A DNA stretch of 64,000 nt from Holophagales bacterium (GTDB lineage Bacteria; Acidobacteriota; Thermoanaerobaculia; Multivoradales; Multivoraceae): assembly GCA_009845425.1 (NCBI GenBank), contig VXZQ01000006.1, positions 273,490 to 337,489 of the forward strand, in the 5' to 3' direction. The notes beneath the pieces are model-generated. The model did not search any database, was not told where the DNA came from, and was given only the letters and a program-made list of their open reading frames with translations. Positions 32,718-42,747 of this stretch are shown one piece after another (position 1 is the stretch's first letter; every line of letters starts with the position of its first letter). A program made the position numbers and the translations under genes.

Positions 32718-34319
32718 CTACTCGATCGCCTCGAGCGGGACCGCGCTCGCGAGTTTGATGCCCCGGCGGGTTACGCGGATCTCGCGCTCGATCGCCGCGT
32801 CCTGAGCATGGTCGGTGTAGTAAGTCAGGACGTGCTGGTGCCGCAGGTCCTCCTGGATCTGGTCGAAGACCCTCTGGAACCGCTCGGCGATGGGTGGGCC
32901 ACCTGTCCGGAGTTCGACGGTGAAGACCCGTCCGCCTGTCCGCTGACTGACCCGCTTGAGGCGGTTGCGGGCTCGGCGTTGTGCACGCGTTGTGCTCGAT
33001 CGGAAGTGCGTGCGACCTGCGGAGTCCCTGACCCCGGTCGTTCTGGTAGACCGATCCAGTTGGATGAAGTAGATCGGAATGCCGCGGCGCTCGGCCAGCG
33101 CGGCCGGCTGGTTTCGCTCGGACCGGCTGTGTTCGTCGACGCCGTCGGTCACGACGACCAGTGCCCGGCGGCCCGGCTCGCTCCGATACTGGAGTAGGGA
33201 GAAGAGGATGCCGTCATTCAGCGCCGTGCCCAACCTGGGCACGAGCGATCGAACTCGGCTCAGGAGGAGGCGTTTGTGTTCGGTCAACTCGCAGGCCAGA
33301 CGAACCGTGCCGGCGAAGTCGACAACGAAGGCCCTGTCTCCCCTTGACAGGGCAGACTCCAGGAACCCGGATGACACGTCTCTCAGCTGGTGCCAGATCG
33401 GTCTGACGCTGTTCGATGTATCGATGGCAAGGCCAAGAACCAGGGGTACGTCGTAAGCGGTGTGCAGGGCCACCGCGGGCCGCCTTCGGCCGTTCTCGCG
33501 GATCTCGAAGTCGTCGGGGGAGAGTCCACTCACCGGTTTGCCCTCGTTGTCCGTTGCAAGCAACTGGAACTGGACCAGTTCAACGTCGATCTCGCTCTGG
33601 TAGTCCGCGCCCTCGATGAGTTGAGCGTCTTCCGACTCGCGGCCGTTGGCGAGCGTTGCCACAACGCGGACGAAGTCGTCTCTGGACGCGTACTCCATCA
33701 GGGCATCGACCGGGATCGTGCGGGGATCGCCCGGCGCCGCGTCTTCCCCGAAGCTGGACACGGTCTCGACCAGGTGTTCGCCGCGATAGAACGCGACCTG
33801 TTCGAGTTCCGCTGAACGCGGCACGGAGACGTCCGTCTCGATCCGCACTGCGTCGTACTCGGACTGCTGCAGGCGGCGCGTCGTCCTGATGCGGACGCCG
33901 AATGGTGTGTCGGGTTGGTTGAGGATCATCCGGTCACTGCCGAGGACCTCGCCCAGTGCGTCGTAGCCACGGACTTCGAGGGTCTGTTTCCGGGGCGGTC
34001 GGGCCAGTTCGACGTGGCCGGTGAACGGTTTCTTCCTGACTCTCCTCTCCAGCTCGCCGTCGAGGAGGAAGTCGACCGCGTTGATCTGCGGATGGATGAT
34101 CAGGGTCTGGATCTCGACCCGGCCGCTGAACGGCTTAAGGTAACCGCGGCTCGGCGGCACGATGTGGATCATCTTCCGCTCCGCGCCCGTCCCGAAGTTG
34201 GGGAGTGCGTCCTGGGCTAGGGTCGGCGGCTGGCTGTACGGCATCGGCGCCAGTACGACCACGGCCGCGAGGGCCAAGCCCGGGCAGAACGGCGCCGAAG
34301 TCCGCACGCGCTTCCCCAT
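32718..34319 (-). CDS. VWFA-domain protein (Acidobacterial VWFA family), short paralogue
   Basis: 533 residues, the shortest intact member of the array. A signal peptide is followed directly by the PP.RGYL.PFSGRVEIQTLIIHP segment; the roughly 200-residue N-terminal domain of the other copies is missing. Then come beta-rich repeats and the link LVSGLSPDDFEIRENG, then the VWFA domain with a MIDAS starting at D300 (DTSNS), GTALND and TDGVD, all needed for metal-dependent adhesion. The end (HVLTYYTD, REIRVTRRGIKL) is shared by all copies. Its ATG is 4 nt after the stop of the preceding paralogue, so it is the last gene of a four-gene operon. Confidence 0.85.
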   Translation of the reverse strand: MGKRVRTSAPFCPGLALAAVVVLAPMPYSQPPTLAQDALPNFGTGAERKMIHIVPPSRGYLKPFSGRVEIQTLIIHPQINAVDFLLDGELERRVRKKPFTGHVELARPPRKQTLEVRGYDALGEVLGSDRMILNQPDTPFGVRIRTTRRLQQSEYDAVRIETDVSVPRSAELEQVAFYRGEHLVETVSSFGEDAAPGDPRTIPVDALMEYASRDDFVRVVATLANGRESEDAQLIEGADYQSEIDVELVQFQLLATDNEGKPVSGLSPDDFEIRENGRRRPAVALHTAYDVPLVLGLAIDTSNSVRPIWHQLRDVSSGFLESALSRGDRAFVVDFAGTVRLACELTEHKRLLLSRVRSLVPRLGTALNDGILFSLLQYRSEPGRRALVVVTDGVDEHSRSERNQPAALAERRGIPIYFIQLDRSTRTTGVRDSAGRTHFRSSTTRAQRRARNRLKRVSQRTGGRVFTVELRTGGPPIAERFQRVFDQIQEDLRHQHVLTYYTDHAQDAAIEREIRVTRRGIKLASAVPLEAIE

Positions 34320-34323
34320 CCTC

Positions 34324-36399
34324 CTAGTCGATGCCCGGCAGCGGTACCGCGCTGCGCAGCCTCAAGCCGCGCCGGGTGACCCGGATCTCCGGTTCAATGC
34401 GGGTGCCCTCTGGTCGATCGCTGTAGTACGTCAGAACCTGCTGATGCCGGAGCTCCTCTTCGATCTGGTCAAACGCCTGTTCGATCCGCTCGACCCAGGG
34501 CGGATCGTCGTCGAGAAGTCGGACGGGAAAGACACGCCCGCCGGTCTGCCGGCTGATCCGCCTGAGCCGGCCGCTCGCCTCCCGTTCCACCCTCCTTGCC
34601 CCCCACGCGAACGGGTCATGAACGGTGTACGTCTCTTCGGATTGGGCCAGCTCGATGAAGTAGATCGGGAGCCCCAGGCGCTGCGCGTAGTCGGCGGACT
34701 GTCCGGGTCGCGTGCGGCTGTGGATGTCGAGGCCGTCCGTGATCACGACGAGCGCGCGGCGGCCGGGTTCGCGACCGTACTGCAGGAGCGAGAACAGGAG
34801 CCCGTCGTTCACGGCGGTGCCACCCCACGGGGTCAGTCGACCCAGAGCGCGGGACAGAAGTTCCTTTTCTTGGCTGAGTGGCTGGAGGAGCCTCACCACG
34901 TCGTCGAAGTCCACGATGAATGCCCGGTCTTCCGGCGCCAGGATGGTCTCGAGGAAGTTCGCGGCAATGGCGTGTAGCTCTCGCCAGATCGGCAGCACGC
35001 TGTCCGACGAATCGATTGCCAGACCCAGCACCAGCGGGACGTCGCGGGCAGTGTGCACTTTCTCCACGGGACGCGGTTGGCCGTTCTCGCGGACCTCGAA
35101 GTCGCTGGGCGCCAAGCCGCTGACCGGATTGCCCCGGCGATCCGTCACCAGGACCTGGATCTGGGTCAGTTGAACGTCGATCTCACTCTGGTAGTCGGCG
35201 CCCTGGAGGAGTTCCGCGTCCTCCCGTTCGCGACCGTCGGCCAGCTGTGCGTTGACGCGGACGAAATCGTTGGCGTCAATGTCCGCGATCAGCGCCCCGA
35301 TGTGGGCCGTACCCGTGGCGCGGAGCGCTGCCTCTTCAGCGAAGTCATCCAATGTGGAGACGAGTTCGTCACTGCGGTAGAAGTCGATCCGCTCCAACAC
35401 CGCGTCGCGCGGCAGCGAGACGGCTGCCTCAACCCGGATCGGGGCGTTCTCGCCGGAATGGTCGGGGCGAATCTTCGTGATTCGGGCGCTAAACGGCCTG
35501 TGGAGCCGGTTCAGGACGACCGTGTCACTTGCGATGAACTCGCCGACGGGCCCCCAGGCTCGGACTTCAAGTCTCTGCTCGCGGGGCGGATTGGCCAGTT
35601 TGAGATGCGTCGCGAAGGGTCGCTTCTTCACCTGCCCGACAAGCTGTCCGTCGATGAAGAAGTCAACCGTTGCGATCTGCGGATCGATGACGAGAGTCTG
35701 GAGTTCGAGCCTGCCGCTCAGCAGCTCGCCGTATCGGCCCAGGGGCGGGACGATCCGCAAGGCCACCGGCCTGGCGAGGGGCTCCGGCCCGCGGATGTCG
35801 GCGGGATTCGATCCGAAGACGCGCTCCGGACGCTCGTACACGGTGCGGAACTTCACGCCTGCCGTCGTGCGGCCACGAAACTCGGCCACTCGCACCAGTC
35901 GGTCGCCGTCACGGCGAAGCGTCTCGACCCGCCGCCACTCCGAGTCCGAGGTTTCGATCTCTGGCGACTCGTCGAGGTCGAGGATGCGGCCCTCGATCTT
36001 TTTGGGATGACTGTGGTACTTCCCGACGTCGAGCGGATACCAACGGAGGGAGCCCCGGCCGTCGAGGATCGCGAGCGACCCGTCCTTGACCCGGATCAGG
36101 AAGGTGTCGAACCGATCGTCAGCGTCCTCGGCCAACCTCCGAAAAAGCCGCGCGGCGTAGTTGTTCCCCGGGTACAGGCTCGCGGTCTTTTGAACCGGAT
36201 CCTCGCTGAGTCCTTCGTTCCGTATCCAGGGGCCGAGCAGAGGGGTCAGTGAAACTCCGTCGTGGGTTGCCTCGCCGAAGGGGGCGGCCTGGTTGCTGGC
36301 CGGTGCGGGCTGTGGCCACCCGGCCTGCACGGTCGGCAACCAGATTGCAAATGCGAGCGTGAGGTGGCCTACTGCCCCTGCTTGAATCCGTTCCTGCAC
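34324..36399 (-). CDS. VWFA-domain protein (Acidobacterial VWFA family)
   Basis: 691 residues from GTG at 36397-36399, the only start between the preceding stop (36402) and the signal peptide (GHLTLAFAIWLPTVQAG); the frame is open further upstream only as a shadow. The N-terminal domain opens with LLGPWIRNEGLSEDPVQK and includes AILDGRGSLRWYPLD. The central beta-rich region (IVPPLGRYGELLSGRLELQ) and VSGLAPSDFEVRENG link to the VWFA domain: D463-S-S-D-S, GGTAVND and TDGLD form an intact MIDAS. The tail is TYYSDRPEG...RVTRRGLRLRSAV. Secreted or periplasmic; the ligand is unknown. Confidence 0.85.
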   Translation of the reverse strand: MQERIQAGAVGHLTLAFAIWLPTVQAGWPQPAPASNQAAPFGEATHDGVSLTPLLGPWIRNEGLSEDPVQKTASLYPGNNYAARLFRRLAEDADDRFDTFLIRVKDGSLAILDGRGSLRWYPLDVGKYHSHPKKIEGRILDLDESPEIETSDSEWRRVETLRRDGDRLVRVAEFRGRTTAGVKFRTVYERPERVFGSNPADIRGPEPLARPVALRIVPPLGRYGELLSGRLELQTLVIDPQIATVDFFIDGQLVGQVKKRPFATHLKLANPPREQRLEVRAWGPVGEFIASDTVVLNRLHRPFSARITKIRPDHSGENAPIRVEAAVSLPRDAVLERIDFYRSDELVSTLDDFAEEAALRATGTAHIGALIADIDANDFVRVNAQLADGREREDAELLQGADYQSEIDVQLTQIQVLVTDRRGNPVSGLAPSDFEVRENGQPRPVEKVHTARDVPLVLGLAIDSSDSVLPIWRELHAIAANFLETILAPEDRAFIVDFDDVVRLLQPLSQEKELLSRALGRLTPWGGTAVNDGLLFSLLQYGREPGRRALVVITDGLDIHSRTRPGQSADYAQRLGLPIYFIELAQSEETYTVHDPFAWGARRVEREASGRLRRISRQTGGRVFPVRLLDDDPPWVERIEQAFDQIEEELRHQQVLTYYSDRPEGTRIEPEIRVTRRGLRLRSAVPLPGID

Positions 36400-36401
36400 C
36401 G

Positions 36402-38429
36402 TTAGTCGATCCCCGGCAGTCGCACGGCGCTGCGCAGCGTCAGCCCACGCCGGGTGACCCGGATCTCCGGTTCGACCGGCGCTCCGTGAGGCTGGTCGGT
36501 GTAGTACGTCAGGACCTGCTGGTGTCGCAGGTCCTCTTCGATCTGGCCGAAGACCTGCTCGATCGGTTCGCCCCACCAGCGCGTGTCGCCATGGAGTTCC
36601 AGGTGGAACAGGCGTCCGCCTGTCTCCTCGGCGATGCGCTGGAGTCGCTCGCGGTTGCGGCGAAGAACAGCAACGCCGGGGTCCCCGGCGCGGGAGTTGT
36701 CGAGTTCGATGAAGTAGATCGGCAGACCCAGCCGCTCCGCGAACTCACTGGACTGCTCTGGGCGCGAACGGCTGTGTTGATCGGCGCCATCGGTGATCAC
36801 GACCAGCGCCCGCCGGCCCGGCTCGCCGCGGTACTGGAGGAGGGAGAAGAGGAGTCCATCGTTCAGGGCCGTGCCGCCCATCGGGATCAGGTAGTCGAGT
36901 CGGTCGGACAGCAGCGGTTCGTCTTCCGTCAGTGACTGGACGAGGCGCACGGTGTGATCGAAGTCGACGAGGAAGGCCCGGTCCCCGGGCGTCACCGCGG
37001 TTTCCAGGAAGCTCCGCGCGATGAACTTAAGGCGACTCCAGGTGGGCAGCATGCTGTCCGACGAATCGACCGCGAGCCCCAGGACGAGAGGCACGTCGTA
37101 GGCGGTGTGGAGGTCTACTGCAGGGCGGCTTCGGCCGTTCTCGCGTATCTCGAAGTCCCCGGGCGAGAGTCCGCTCACCGGATTGCCGTCGCGGTCGGTC
37201 ACCAGCACCTGGAACTGGACCAGTTGGATGTCGATCTCGCTCTGGAACTCGGAGCCCTGGAGGAGTTGCGCGTCTTCACGCTCACGGCCGTCGGTGAGCT
37301 TCGCGACGACGCGGATGAAGTCGTCGGGCAGGGCGCCGTCGATCAGCGCCTCGACCTGAATGGTGCGCGCGCCGCCGGCGGCCGCCTCTCGCCCAAAGTG
37401 ACGCACAGCCTCGACGAGAAGGTTGCTCCGGTAGAACTCGACCCGCTCGAGCGTCGCGCCGCGGGGTAGCGAAAGCGAGGCAGCTACTCGGATCGCGGCG
37501 TTTCCGCCTACCGGAACGCTCCTTATGGCCGCGATGCGGGCGGCGAAAGGTCGGTCCACCTGGTTGAGGAGGAAATCGTCGCGGCCGAGGTACTCTCCGT
37601 TCCTGTCGTAAGCGAGGACTCCGAGCTCCTGCTGGCGAGGTGGGTCTGCCAGGCGGATGCGAGTCCTGAAGGGCCGTTTCCGGACCCGTCTAACTCGTTC
37701 GCCGTCGAGAGAGAACTCGACTTCGACGATTCGCGGGTCGATGATCAGAGTCTGGATCTCGACGCGTCCGCTGAGTAGTTCGCCGTAACCGCGTTCGGGC
37801 GGCAGGATGCGGATGGCGGCCGGAGGGTCGGTCACCGGGGACTCCAGGTCGAGCGGTCCCGGCCTCTCGTAGACCGTGTCGACCTGGAACGGGGGCAGGC
37901 CGCGGGGTTCGAGGTCGGTCCACCGTACGAGCCACTCGCGCTCCCGGAAGAAGGTGTCGGTCTGACGTCCGTAGGGCTCAACGATCTCGATCGTCAGTGT
38001 CTCGCCGGCTTCGAGAATGCGCCCCTTGACGCCACGACCGAGGTGGCGCCGCCTTCCGTTGTACGGGAGAACGCGCGTGCCGCCGCGGCCGTCGAGGAGC
38101 GCGACGTCGCGTTCGAGAGTGCGGATCATGAGCGTCTCGAAACTGTCGGCGACTCCTTGCGCGATCTCGCGCAGTCTTGACAGGTCCTGTTCCGACTCGA
38201 GGTCGAGACTCTCGACCTTGTGGACAGGGTGTTCGCTGAACGCGTCGTTTCTGATCCACGGTCCGAGGACGCTGGAGGAGCGGAGTTCCTCGCTGATGTC
38301 GAGGAAGCCGAACGTTTGATTGCCTGGGGGTTGTCCCGCGCTCGGTGCCGGCAGAAGACCCGTGAGGGCCAGTACCGACGCTGCCGCCAACCTCACGGGC
38401 CGCTCCCACCTTCGACCTGGGCTCATCAT
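36402..38429 (-). CDS. VWFA-domain protein (Acidobacterial VWFA family)
   Basis: 675 residues from ATG 38427-38429. A signal peptide (ASVLALTGLLPAPSAGQ) is followed by LGPWIRNDAFSEHPVHK, VALLDGRGGTRVLPYNG, ILPPERGYGELLSGRVEIQ, VSGLSPGDFEIRENG, then a VWFA MIDAS at D455-S-S-D-S with GGTALND and TDGAD. It starts 19 nt after the preceding paralogue's stop and is followed by the next paralogue 2 nt later. Compared with its neighbours it has an extra basic stretch in the N-terminal domain (NGRRRHLGRG). Confidence 0.85.
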   Translation of the reverse strand: MMSPGRRWERPVRLAAASVLALTGLLPAPSAGQPPGNQTFGFLDISEELRSSSVLGPWIRNDAFSEHPVHKVESLDLESEQDLSRLREIAQGVADSFETLMIRTLERDVALLDGRGGTRVLPYNGRRRHLGRGVKGRILEAGETLTIEIVEPYGRQTDTFFREREWLVRWTDLEPRGLPPFQVDTVYERPGPLDLESPVTDPPAAIRILPPERGYGELLSGRVEIQTLIIDPRIVEVEFSLDGERVRRVRKRPFRTRIRLADPPRQQELGVLAYDRNGEYLGRDDFLLNQVDRPFAARIAAIRSVPVGGNAAIRVAASLSLPRGATLERVEFYRSNLLVEAVRHFGREAAAGGARTIQVEALIDGALPDDFIRVVAKLTDGREREDAQLLQGSEFQSEIDIQLVQFQVLVTDRDGNPVSGLSPGDFEIRENGRSRPAVDLHTAYDVPLVLGLAVDSSDSMLPTWSRLKFIARSFLETAVTPGDRAFLVDFDHTVRLVQSLTEDEPLLSDRLDYLIPMGGTALNDGLLFSLLQYRGEPGRRALVVITDGADQHSRSRPEQSSEFAERLGLPIYFIELDNSRAGDPGVAVLRRNRERLQRIAEETGGRLFHLELHGDTRWWGEPIEQVFGQIEEDLRHQQVLTYYTDQPHGAPVEPEIRVTRRGLTLRSAVRLPGID

Positions 38430-38448
38430 CGGCGAACTGCCGCCGTGG

Positions 38449-40740
38449 CTACTCGATCGTCTCGAGCGGCAACGCGCTTCGCACCCGGAGGCCTCTTTGG
38501 ATCATCCGCACTTCCGGCTCCACGGCCGAGCCGAACGGACGCTCGCTGTAGTACGTCAGGACGTACTGGCGCCGCAACTCTTCCTCGATGTGGTCGAACA
38601 CGCTGGCCATCTGGTCGATCGACTCGATCTGGAACAGGCGGCCGCCGGTCGGCCCGGTGATCAGCCGCATGCTGTTGCGGAGGTTCGCGTCGTCCATCGT
38701 CGTCGGGCCGAAGCCGAGGGAGCGCATGGCGACGACGTAGACGGGCACTCCCAGCCGCTTGCCGAAATCGATCGCGCGGGTTGGGTCGGAGCGGCTGTTC
38801 GAGTCGAAACCGTCGGTGACGACGACCAGGGCACGCCGGCCTGGTGTCTCTCCGTACTGCAGGAGGGAGAACAGGATCGCGTCGTAGAGGGCGGTCTGGC
38901 CCTGAGGGAAGAGGCGTTCCAGTCCCCGCGCCAGCAGTGGTTTGCTGTCGGTGAGCGGCTGCACGAGGCGGAGCGTCGAGTCGAAGTCGACCAGAAAGGC
39001 CTGGTCGCGCCAGGTCAGGGCGCCGTTCAGGAAGGCCTCGGCGATCGCGTTCGTCCGGCGCCAGATCGGCTCCATGCTGCCGGAGGAGTCGATCGCCAGC
39101 CCCAGGGACAGGGGGATGTCGTTCGAGACGTAGAGATTCTCGACCTGGCGCCGCTGGCCGTTCTCGCGGACCTCGAAGTCCTCCGGCGTGAGATCGCCGA
39201 CCGGGTTGCCGCTTCGGTCGACGACGAGCACCTGGAGCTGGACGAGCTGGACGTCGATCTCGGCCTGGAACTGGGCGCCCTGGAGCAGTTCGACATCTTC
39301 GAGTTCCCGGCCGTCTCCCAGACGCGCCACGACCCGGACGAAGTCCTGAGGCGTGACGCCGGAGGTCGGGACGTCGGCCGTGACCGAGCGCACGCCGCTG
39401 GGCCCGGCCTCACCCTCGAAGTCATCGAACGACGCGACGAGCCGTTCCGTGCGGTAGAACTCGACGCGCTCCAGCGTCTCTGCGCGCGGCACGGAGATGC
39501 CGGCCTCCACGCGGACCGTCGTCTGGCCGTCGGCTTCACCGGCACTGATGCCGGCGATGCGCACCGCGAACGGGGGATCGAGGCGGTTCAGAACGATCCT
39601 GTCGGTTCCCGCGTGGGCGCCCCGGGCGCTGGTCGCGCGAACCTCGATCGTTTGCTCGCGAGGCGGATCGGCGAGCCTGATCCGCGCCTCGAACGGCGGT
39701 GTGGTGACGCGGGCCGCCGGCTCGCCGTCGAGAAGGAACTCGACGACGGCGATCTGTGGGTCGATGGTGAGGGTCTGAATCACGATCCGGCCGGTGAGCA
39801 ACTCGCGGTAGCCGCGCTCGGGCGGCAGAATGCGGATCGTCGCCGGCCGCGCGCTGCGTGCGCTGTCCGCGCGCTCCGGCCGCCTCCCGCCGCGACCGCT
39901 CTCGACCGGCGGCAGGAAGTCCGCCTTGCTGAAGCCGTCCTCGTCCGGTTCGGCGGCAGCCTCGCTGGTGCGCGGCGTGGACGCCGGAACCGGGACCGCG
40001 GGCGCGTCGCCGGAGCGCTCGTAGACCGTGCGGAACGAGAGATCGGCGAAGCGTCCTCCCTGGAGGTCGGTTACGAGAACGAGCCGATCGCCCTCCAGGT
40101 AGAAGGTCTCGATCCGCTGGCGCCCCTGGGAGGCAGTCTCGACCTCGAGCGAGTCACCGAGAAGGCGGGCGCGGCTGCGGCCGCCGAAGCCGTCGGCGAT
40201 GTCGCGCCCGTCGAGGTAGAGGATGCGGTCCTCGCGCTTCGCGTTGCGGATTAGAAGCTGGGGGTCGTCGATGCGAATCAGCAGGACGTCGAGCCGCTCC
40301 GCGAGCTCCCGCGCCATCTCGCGCATTCCCGACGGGCCGTCCTGTGTGGCGCCCGGCTGTCGGCCGGCGCGGCCGCCGCCGAATCCGCCACGGCCTGAAC
40401 CGCCCTGGCCGCCGCGGCCGAAGCCGCCGGTGCGTCCGCTGCCGGGGTTCGCGCCGGGCGACCGGCCCGGGCCTCCGCCGAAGGTCTGCCCGTAGGTCTC
40501 CTCGAGCTTCTCGATCGGGTCTTCGCTCAGCCTTTCGTCCCGGACCCAGATGCCCGGGATGGCGGCGACCGCGTCGTCGACCACGGTGGCGGCCGACATC
40601 TGCTGTGGAGCGGCCTCCTGAGCGAGGGCCGGGGCTGTGGAGGGCGCGATGAGCAGGCTCAAGACGCTCGCTGTCAGCCACGTGCTTGCGGAGCGGAGGG
40701 AGCGAAGCCGGTTTCGCCCGTTTTCGTCGTTCCTCGTCAT
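38449..40740 (-). CDS. VWFA-domain protein with glycine/arginine-rich insert
   Basis: 763 residues, the longest member and the first gene of the four-gene VWFA operon. After the signal peptide and the family opening (IPGIWVRDERLSEDPIEKLEE) it carries a Gly/Arg-rich low-complexity insert at roughly residues 85-130, built of GGFGRGG-like units, that no sister has. A second linker (PASTPRTSEAAAEPDEDG) sits before ILPPERGYRELLTGRIVIQ. The VWFA MIDAS is D551-S-S-G-S with GQTALYD and TDGFD. No clear promoter was found in the 63 bp between its ATG and the upstream permease gene's stop. Confidence 0.85.
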   Translation of the reverse strand: MTRNDENGRNRLRSLRSASTWLTASVLSLLIAPSTAPALAQEAAPQQMSAATVVDDAVAAIPGIWVRDERLSEDPIEKLEETYGQTFGGGPGRSPGANPGSGRTGGFGRGGQGGSGRGGFGGGRAGRQPGATQDGPSGMREMARELAERLDVLLIRIDDPQLLIRNAKREDRILYLDGRDIADGFGGRSRARLLGDSLEVETASQGRQRIETFYLEGDRLVLVTDLQGGRFADLSFRTVYERSGDAPAVPVPASTPRTSEAAAEPDEDGFSKADFLPPVESGRGGRRPERADSARSARPATIRILPPERGYRELLTGRIVIQTLTIDPQIAVVEFLLDGEPAARVTTPPFEARIRLADPPREQTIEVRATSARGAHAGTDRIVLNRLDPPFAVRIAGISAGEADGQTTVRVEAGISVPRAETLERVEFYRTERLVASFDDFEGEAGPSGVRSVTADVPTSGVTPQDFVRVVARLGDGRELEDVELLQGAQFQAEIDVQLVQLQVLVVDRSGNPVGDLTPEDFEVRENGQRRQVENLYVSNDIPLSLGLAIDSSGSMEPIWRRTNAIAEAFLNGALTWRDQAFLVDFDSTLRLVQPLTDSKPLLARGLERLFPQGQTALYDAILFSLLQYGETPGRRALVVVTDGFDSNSRSDPTRAIDFGKRLGVPVYVVAMRSLGFGPTTMDDANLRNSMRLITGPTGGRLFQIESIDQMASVFDHIEEELRRQYVLTYYSERPFGSAVEPEVRMIQRGLRVRSALPLETIE

Positions 40741-40803
40741 CTTGACCGCCTCTATGTCCCATGCAGGATACAGGCCAGCGGCTTGCGTTCCGCCAGGAGC
40801 TCG

Positions 40804-41556
40804 TTAGGTCGCCAGAAAGTCCCGCACCCCCTTCAACACGCACACGGCCCCCAGCGCCAGGATCACCGGCCCGGTGACCCGCCGGAACTGACGGTCGTCG
40901 AACCGGTCGAGAAGGCGCGTCCCGATCCGCGCGCCGGCCACCGCGAGCGTCATGCCGCCTGCGATCAGCCACGGGGAGAGCCGGTCGTCGGGCGGCTCCG
41001 GCAGAACCGTGCGGGACACCCAGACGTAGTAGCCGATCTTGAGCAGATGTCCGACGGTCTGGGTGAACGCCTTGGTGGCGACGATCGTGCGCCGGTCGAC
41101 CTTCGTTTCCAGGTAGAACGCATCGAGCAGGGGACCGGACGCGCCGGCGAGAAGCTGGGCGCCGGTGACGGTCAGGCCGCAGAGCGCGGCCGTGCGCCGG
41201 TCGCGGACATCGAGTCCGCGCAGAGCCGGCAGCAGCCGGGCAACCCAGGGGAAGCTGCCGACGACGATCAGGACCAGCGCCGGGTCGGGCACGAAGGCGA
41301 TCACCACGAATAGCAGCACGGCCAGCGATGCGCCGGCGCCGTACCACGGCAGCACGGACCACATCATGCGGTCGCGGAGGAAGAGGAATCTGGCGCCGTT
41401 CGATGTCGCTTGCACGGCGCCGTGCAGGATCATCGCTCCGGTGACCGGCAGCACGCTCGCCAGCACGGCCATCAGGATCAGACCGCCGGCCATGCCGAGC
41501 ACGCCGGAAATGACGGCGGTCAGGAGAACGGTCGCGAGAATCGCTGCCGGGAGCAT
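40804..41556 (-). CDS. TauE/SafE-family membrane permease
   Basis: 250 residues with about eight hydrophobic segments. The opening TVLLTAVISGVLGMAGG and the middle LLAGASGPLLDAFYL followed by TKAFTQTVGHLLKIGYY are the duplicated half-repeats of the sulfite-exporter TauE/SafE family. These inner-membrane proteins move small organic or inorganic anions such as sulfite, sulfoacetate or oxalate. It interrupts the VWFA array on the same strand, 53 bp after the wrecked copy. No sulfur-metabolism genes are near, so the substrate is open. Confidence 0.8.
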   Translation of the reverse strand: MLPAAILATVLLTAVISGVLGMAGGLILMAVLASVLPVTGAMILHGAVQATSNGARFLFLRDRMMWSVLPWYGAGASLAVLLFVVIAFVPDPALVLIVVGSFPWVARLLPALRGLDVRDRRTAALCGLTVTGAQLLAGASGPLLDAFYLETKVDRRTIVATKAFTQTVGHLLKIGYYVWVSRTVLPEPPDDRLSPWLIAGGMTLAVAGARIGTRLLDRFDDRQFRRVTGPVILALGAVCVLKGVRDFLAT

Positions 41557-41609
41557 CCGGGAGAACTGGCCGGTGACTGGGGTGCGACGCGCTCCGCCGC
41601 GGCGGCAGA

Positions 41610-42747
41610 CTAGTCGACCCTGTCGAGGGGCAGGACGCTCTTGACCGTGAGCCCGTCGCGCAACACCTGGACGCCTGGCTCGATCGCGGCGCCTACCGGG
41701 CGGTTGGAGTAGTAGGCCAGCACGTGCTGGCGACGGAGATCCTCCCTGATCTGGTCGAACACCTGCCGAACTTCGTCGAGGAAGTCCGGAGGCGGGAGCT
41801 CCGGGTCGATCCCGAACAAACGTCCACCGCTCTGTTGGGCCTGCTGCTGCATGCGAAGGACATGGTCACCGGATCGGGCGGTTCGCATGAGGGACGTCCC
41901 GGCACCCTCTCCGTCCGGAGTGTTTCCGTTGGCGAGGGCGATCCGATCCCTACCGAGGTCGATGAAGTAGATCGGGATGCCCGTTCGCTCCGCGAAGCCC
42001 GCGGCCTGTTCCGGTTCGGATCGACTGTCGATGTCCATGCCGTCCGTTACGACGATCAGAGCCCGCCTACCGGGTTCGTTCTCGTACTGGACCAGGGAGA
42101 ACAGGATGCCGTCGTTCAGGGCGGTGCCGCCGTTTGGTATCAGCCGTTCGAGACGGGATTTCAGCGTCGGTGTACTACCGGTGAGAGGCTGAAGGAGCCG
42201 GATGCTCTCGTCGAAGTCGACCAGGAAGGCTCGATCGTCGGCTGTCAGCGAGGTTTCGAGGAATGTCCCTGCCACCGATCTGAGCTGGTTCCATACCGGC
42301 TTCATGCTGGCCGAGGAGTCGATCGCCATGCCCAGGAGGAGTGGCCAGGAAGAACTCCACGCTGCCGATGGTCCGGTCGATGATCAGGGTTTCGACCTCC
42401 ACGCGCCCCGTGAGCAGTTCGTGGTGGCCACGCCGGGGAGGAACGATGCGTATCGCCGCAGGCCGTGCAAACCTGCTGGTGTCGTCGGCCGGAAGAGTCG
42501 CCATCGGAGGCGCGGCGCCACTGCGCTCGTACACGGTGAGAAACCTCAGGTTGGGGAACCTCTCACTCTGAATCTCGATGACGCGGTGCAGTTGACCGGC
42601 TTGCAGGTAGATGGTCTCGATCAGGAGCCAGCCCGGTCTCGCCGTTTCGATCTCGAGAGTGCCCGGAAGGACACTTGCGCCATGCCGGTTTCCGTACTGG
42701 TCGGCGACTTCTGAGCCATCTTCCGGCAGCTCAAGTTCAACCTCTAC
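41610..42747 (-). pseudogene. VWFA-domain protein remnant (5'-truncated, internally deleted, frameshifted)
   Basis: Homology to the array begins immediately after the TAG of the neighbouring copy (42748-42750), in the same frame, with VEVELELPEDG and no start codon or signal peptide. It continues through FLTVYERSG and IVPPRRGHHELLTGRVEVE to SVEFFL. There, near 42340-42355, it jumps to PLLLGMAIDSS in another frame. Relative to the sister at 42748 about 206 residues (roughly 0.6 kb) are missing. The remaining 3' part (41610-42329, 239 codons) keeps an intact MIDAS (DSSAS, GGTALND, TDGMD) and the family tail but has no signal peptide. Decay of a sixth paralogue by two deletions explains everything seen. 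Confidence 0.85.

Noticed and set aside
42175..42534. Separate small gene beginning at the GTG of VYERSG in the VWFA remnant
   Set aside because: Its first half is in-frame VWFA-family sequence continuous with upstream codons, and the second half is out of frame after the deletion, so it is debris of the pseudogene.
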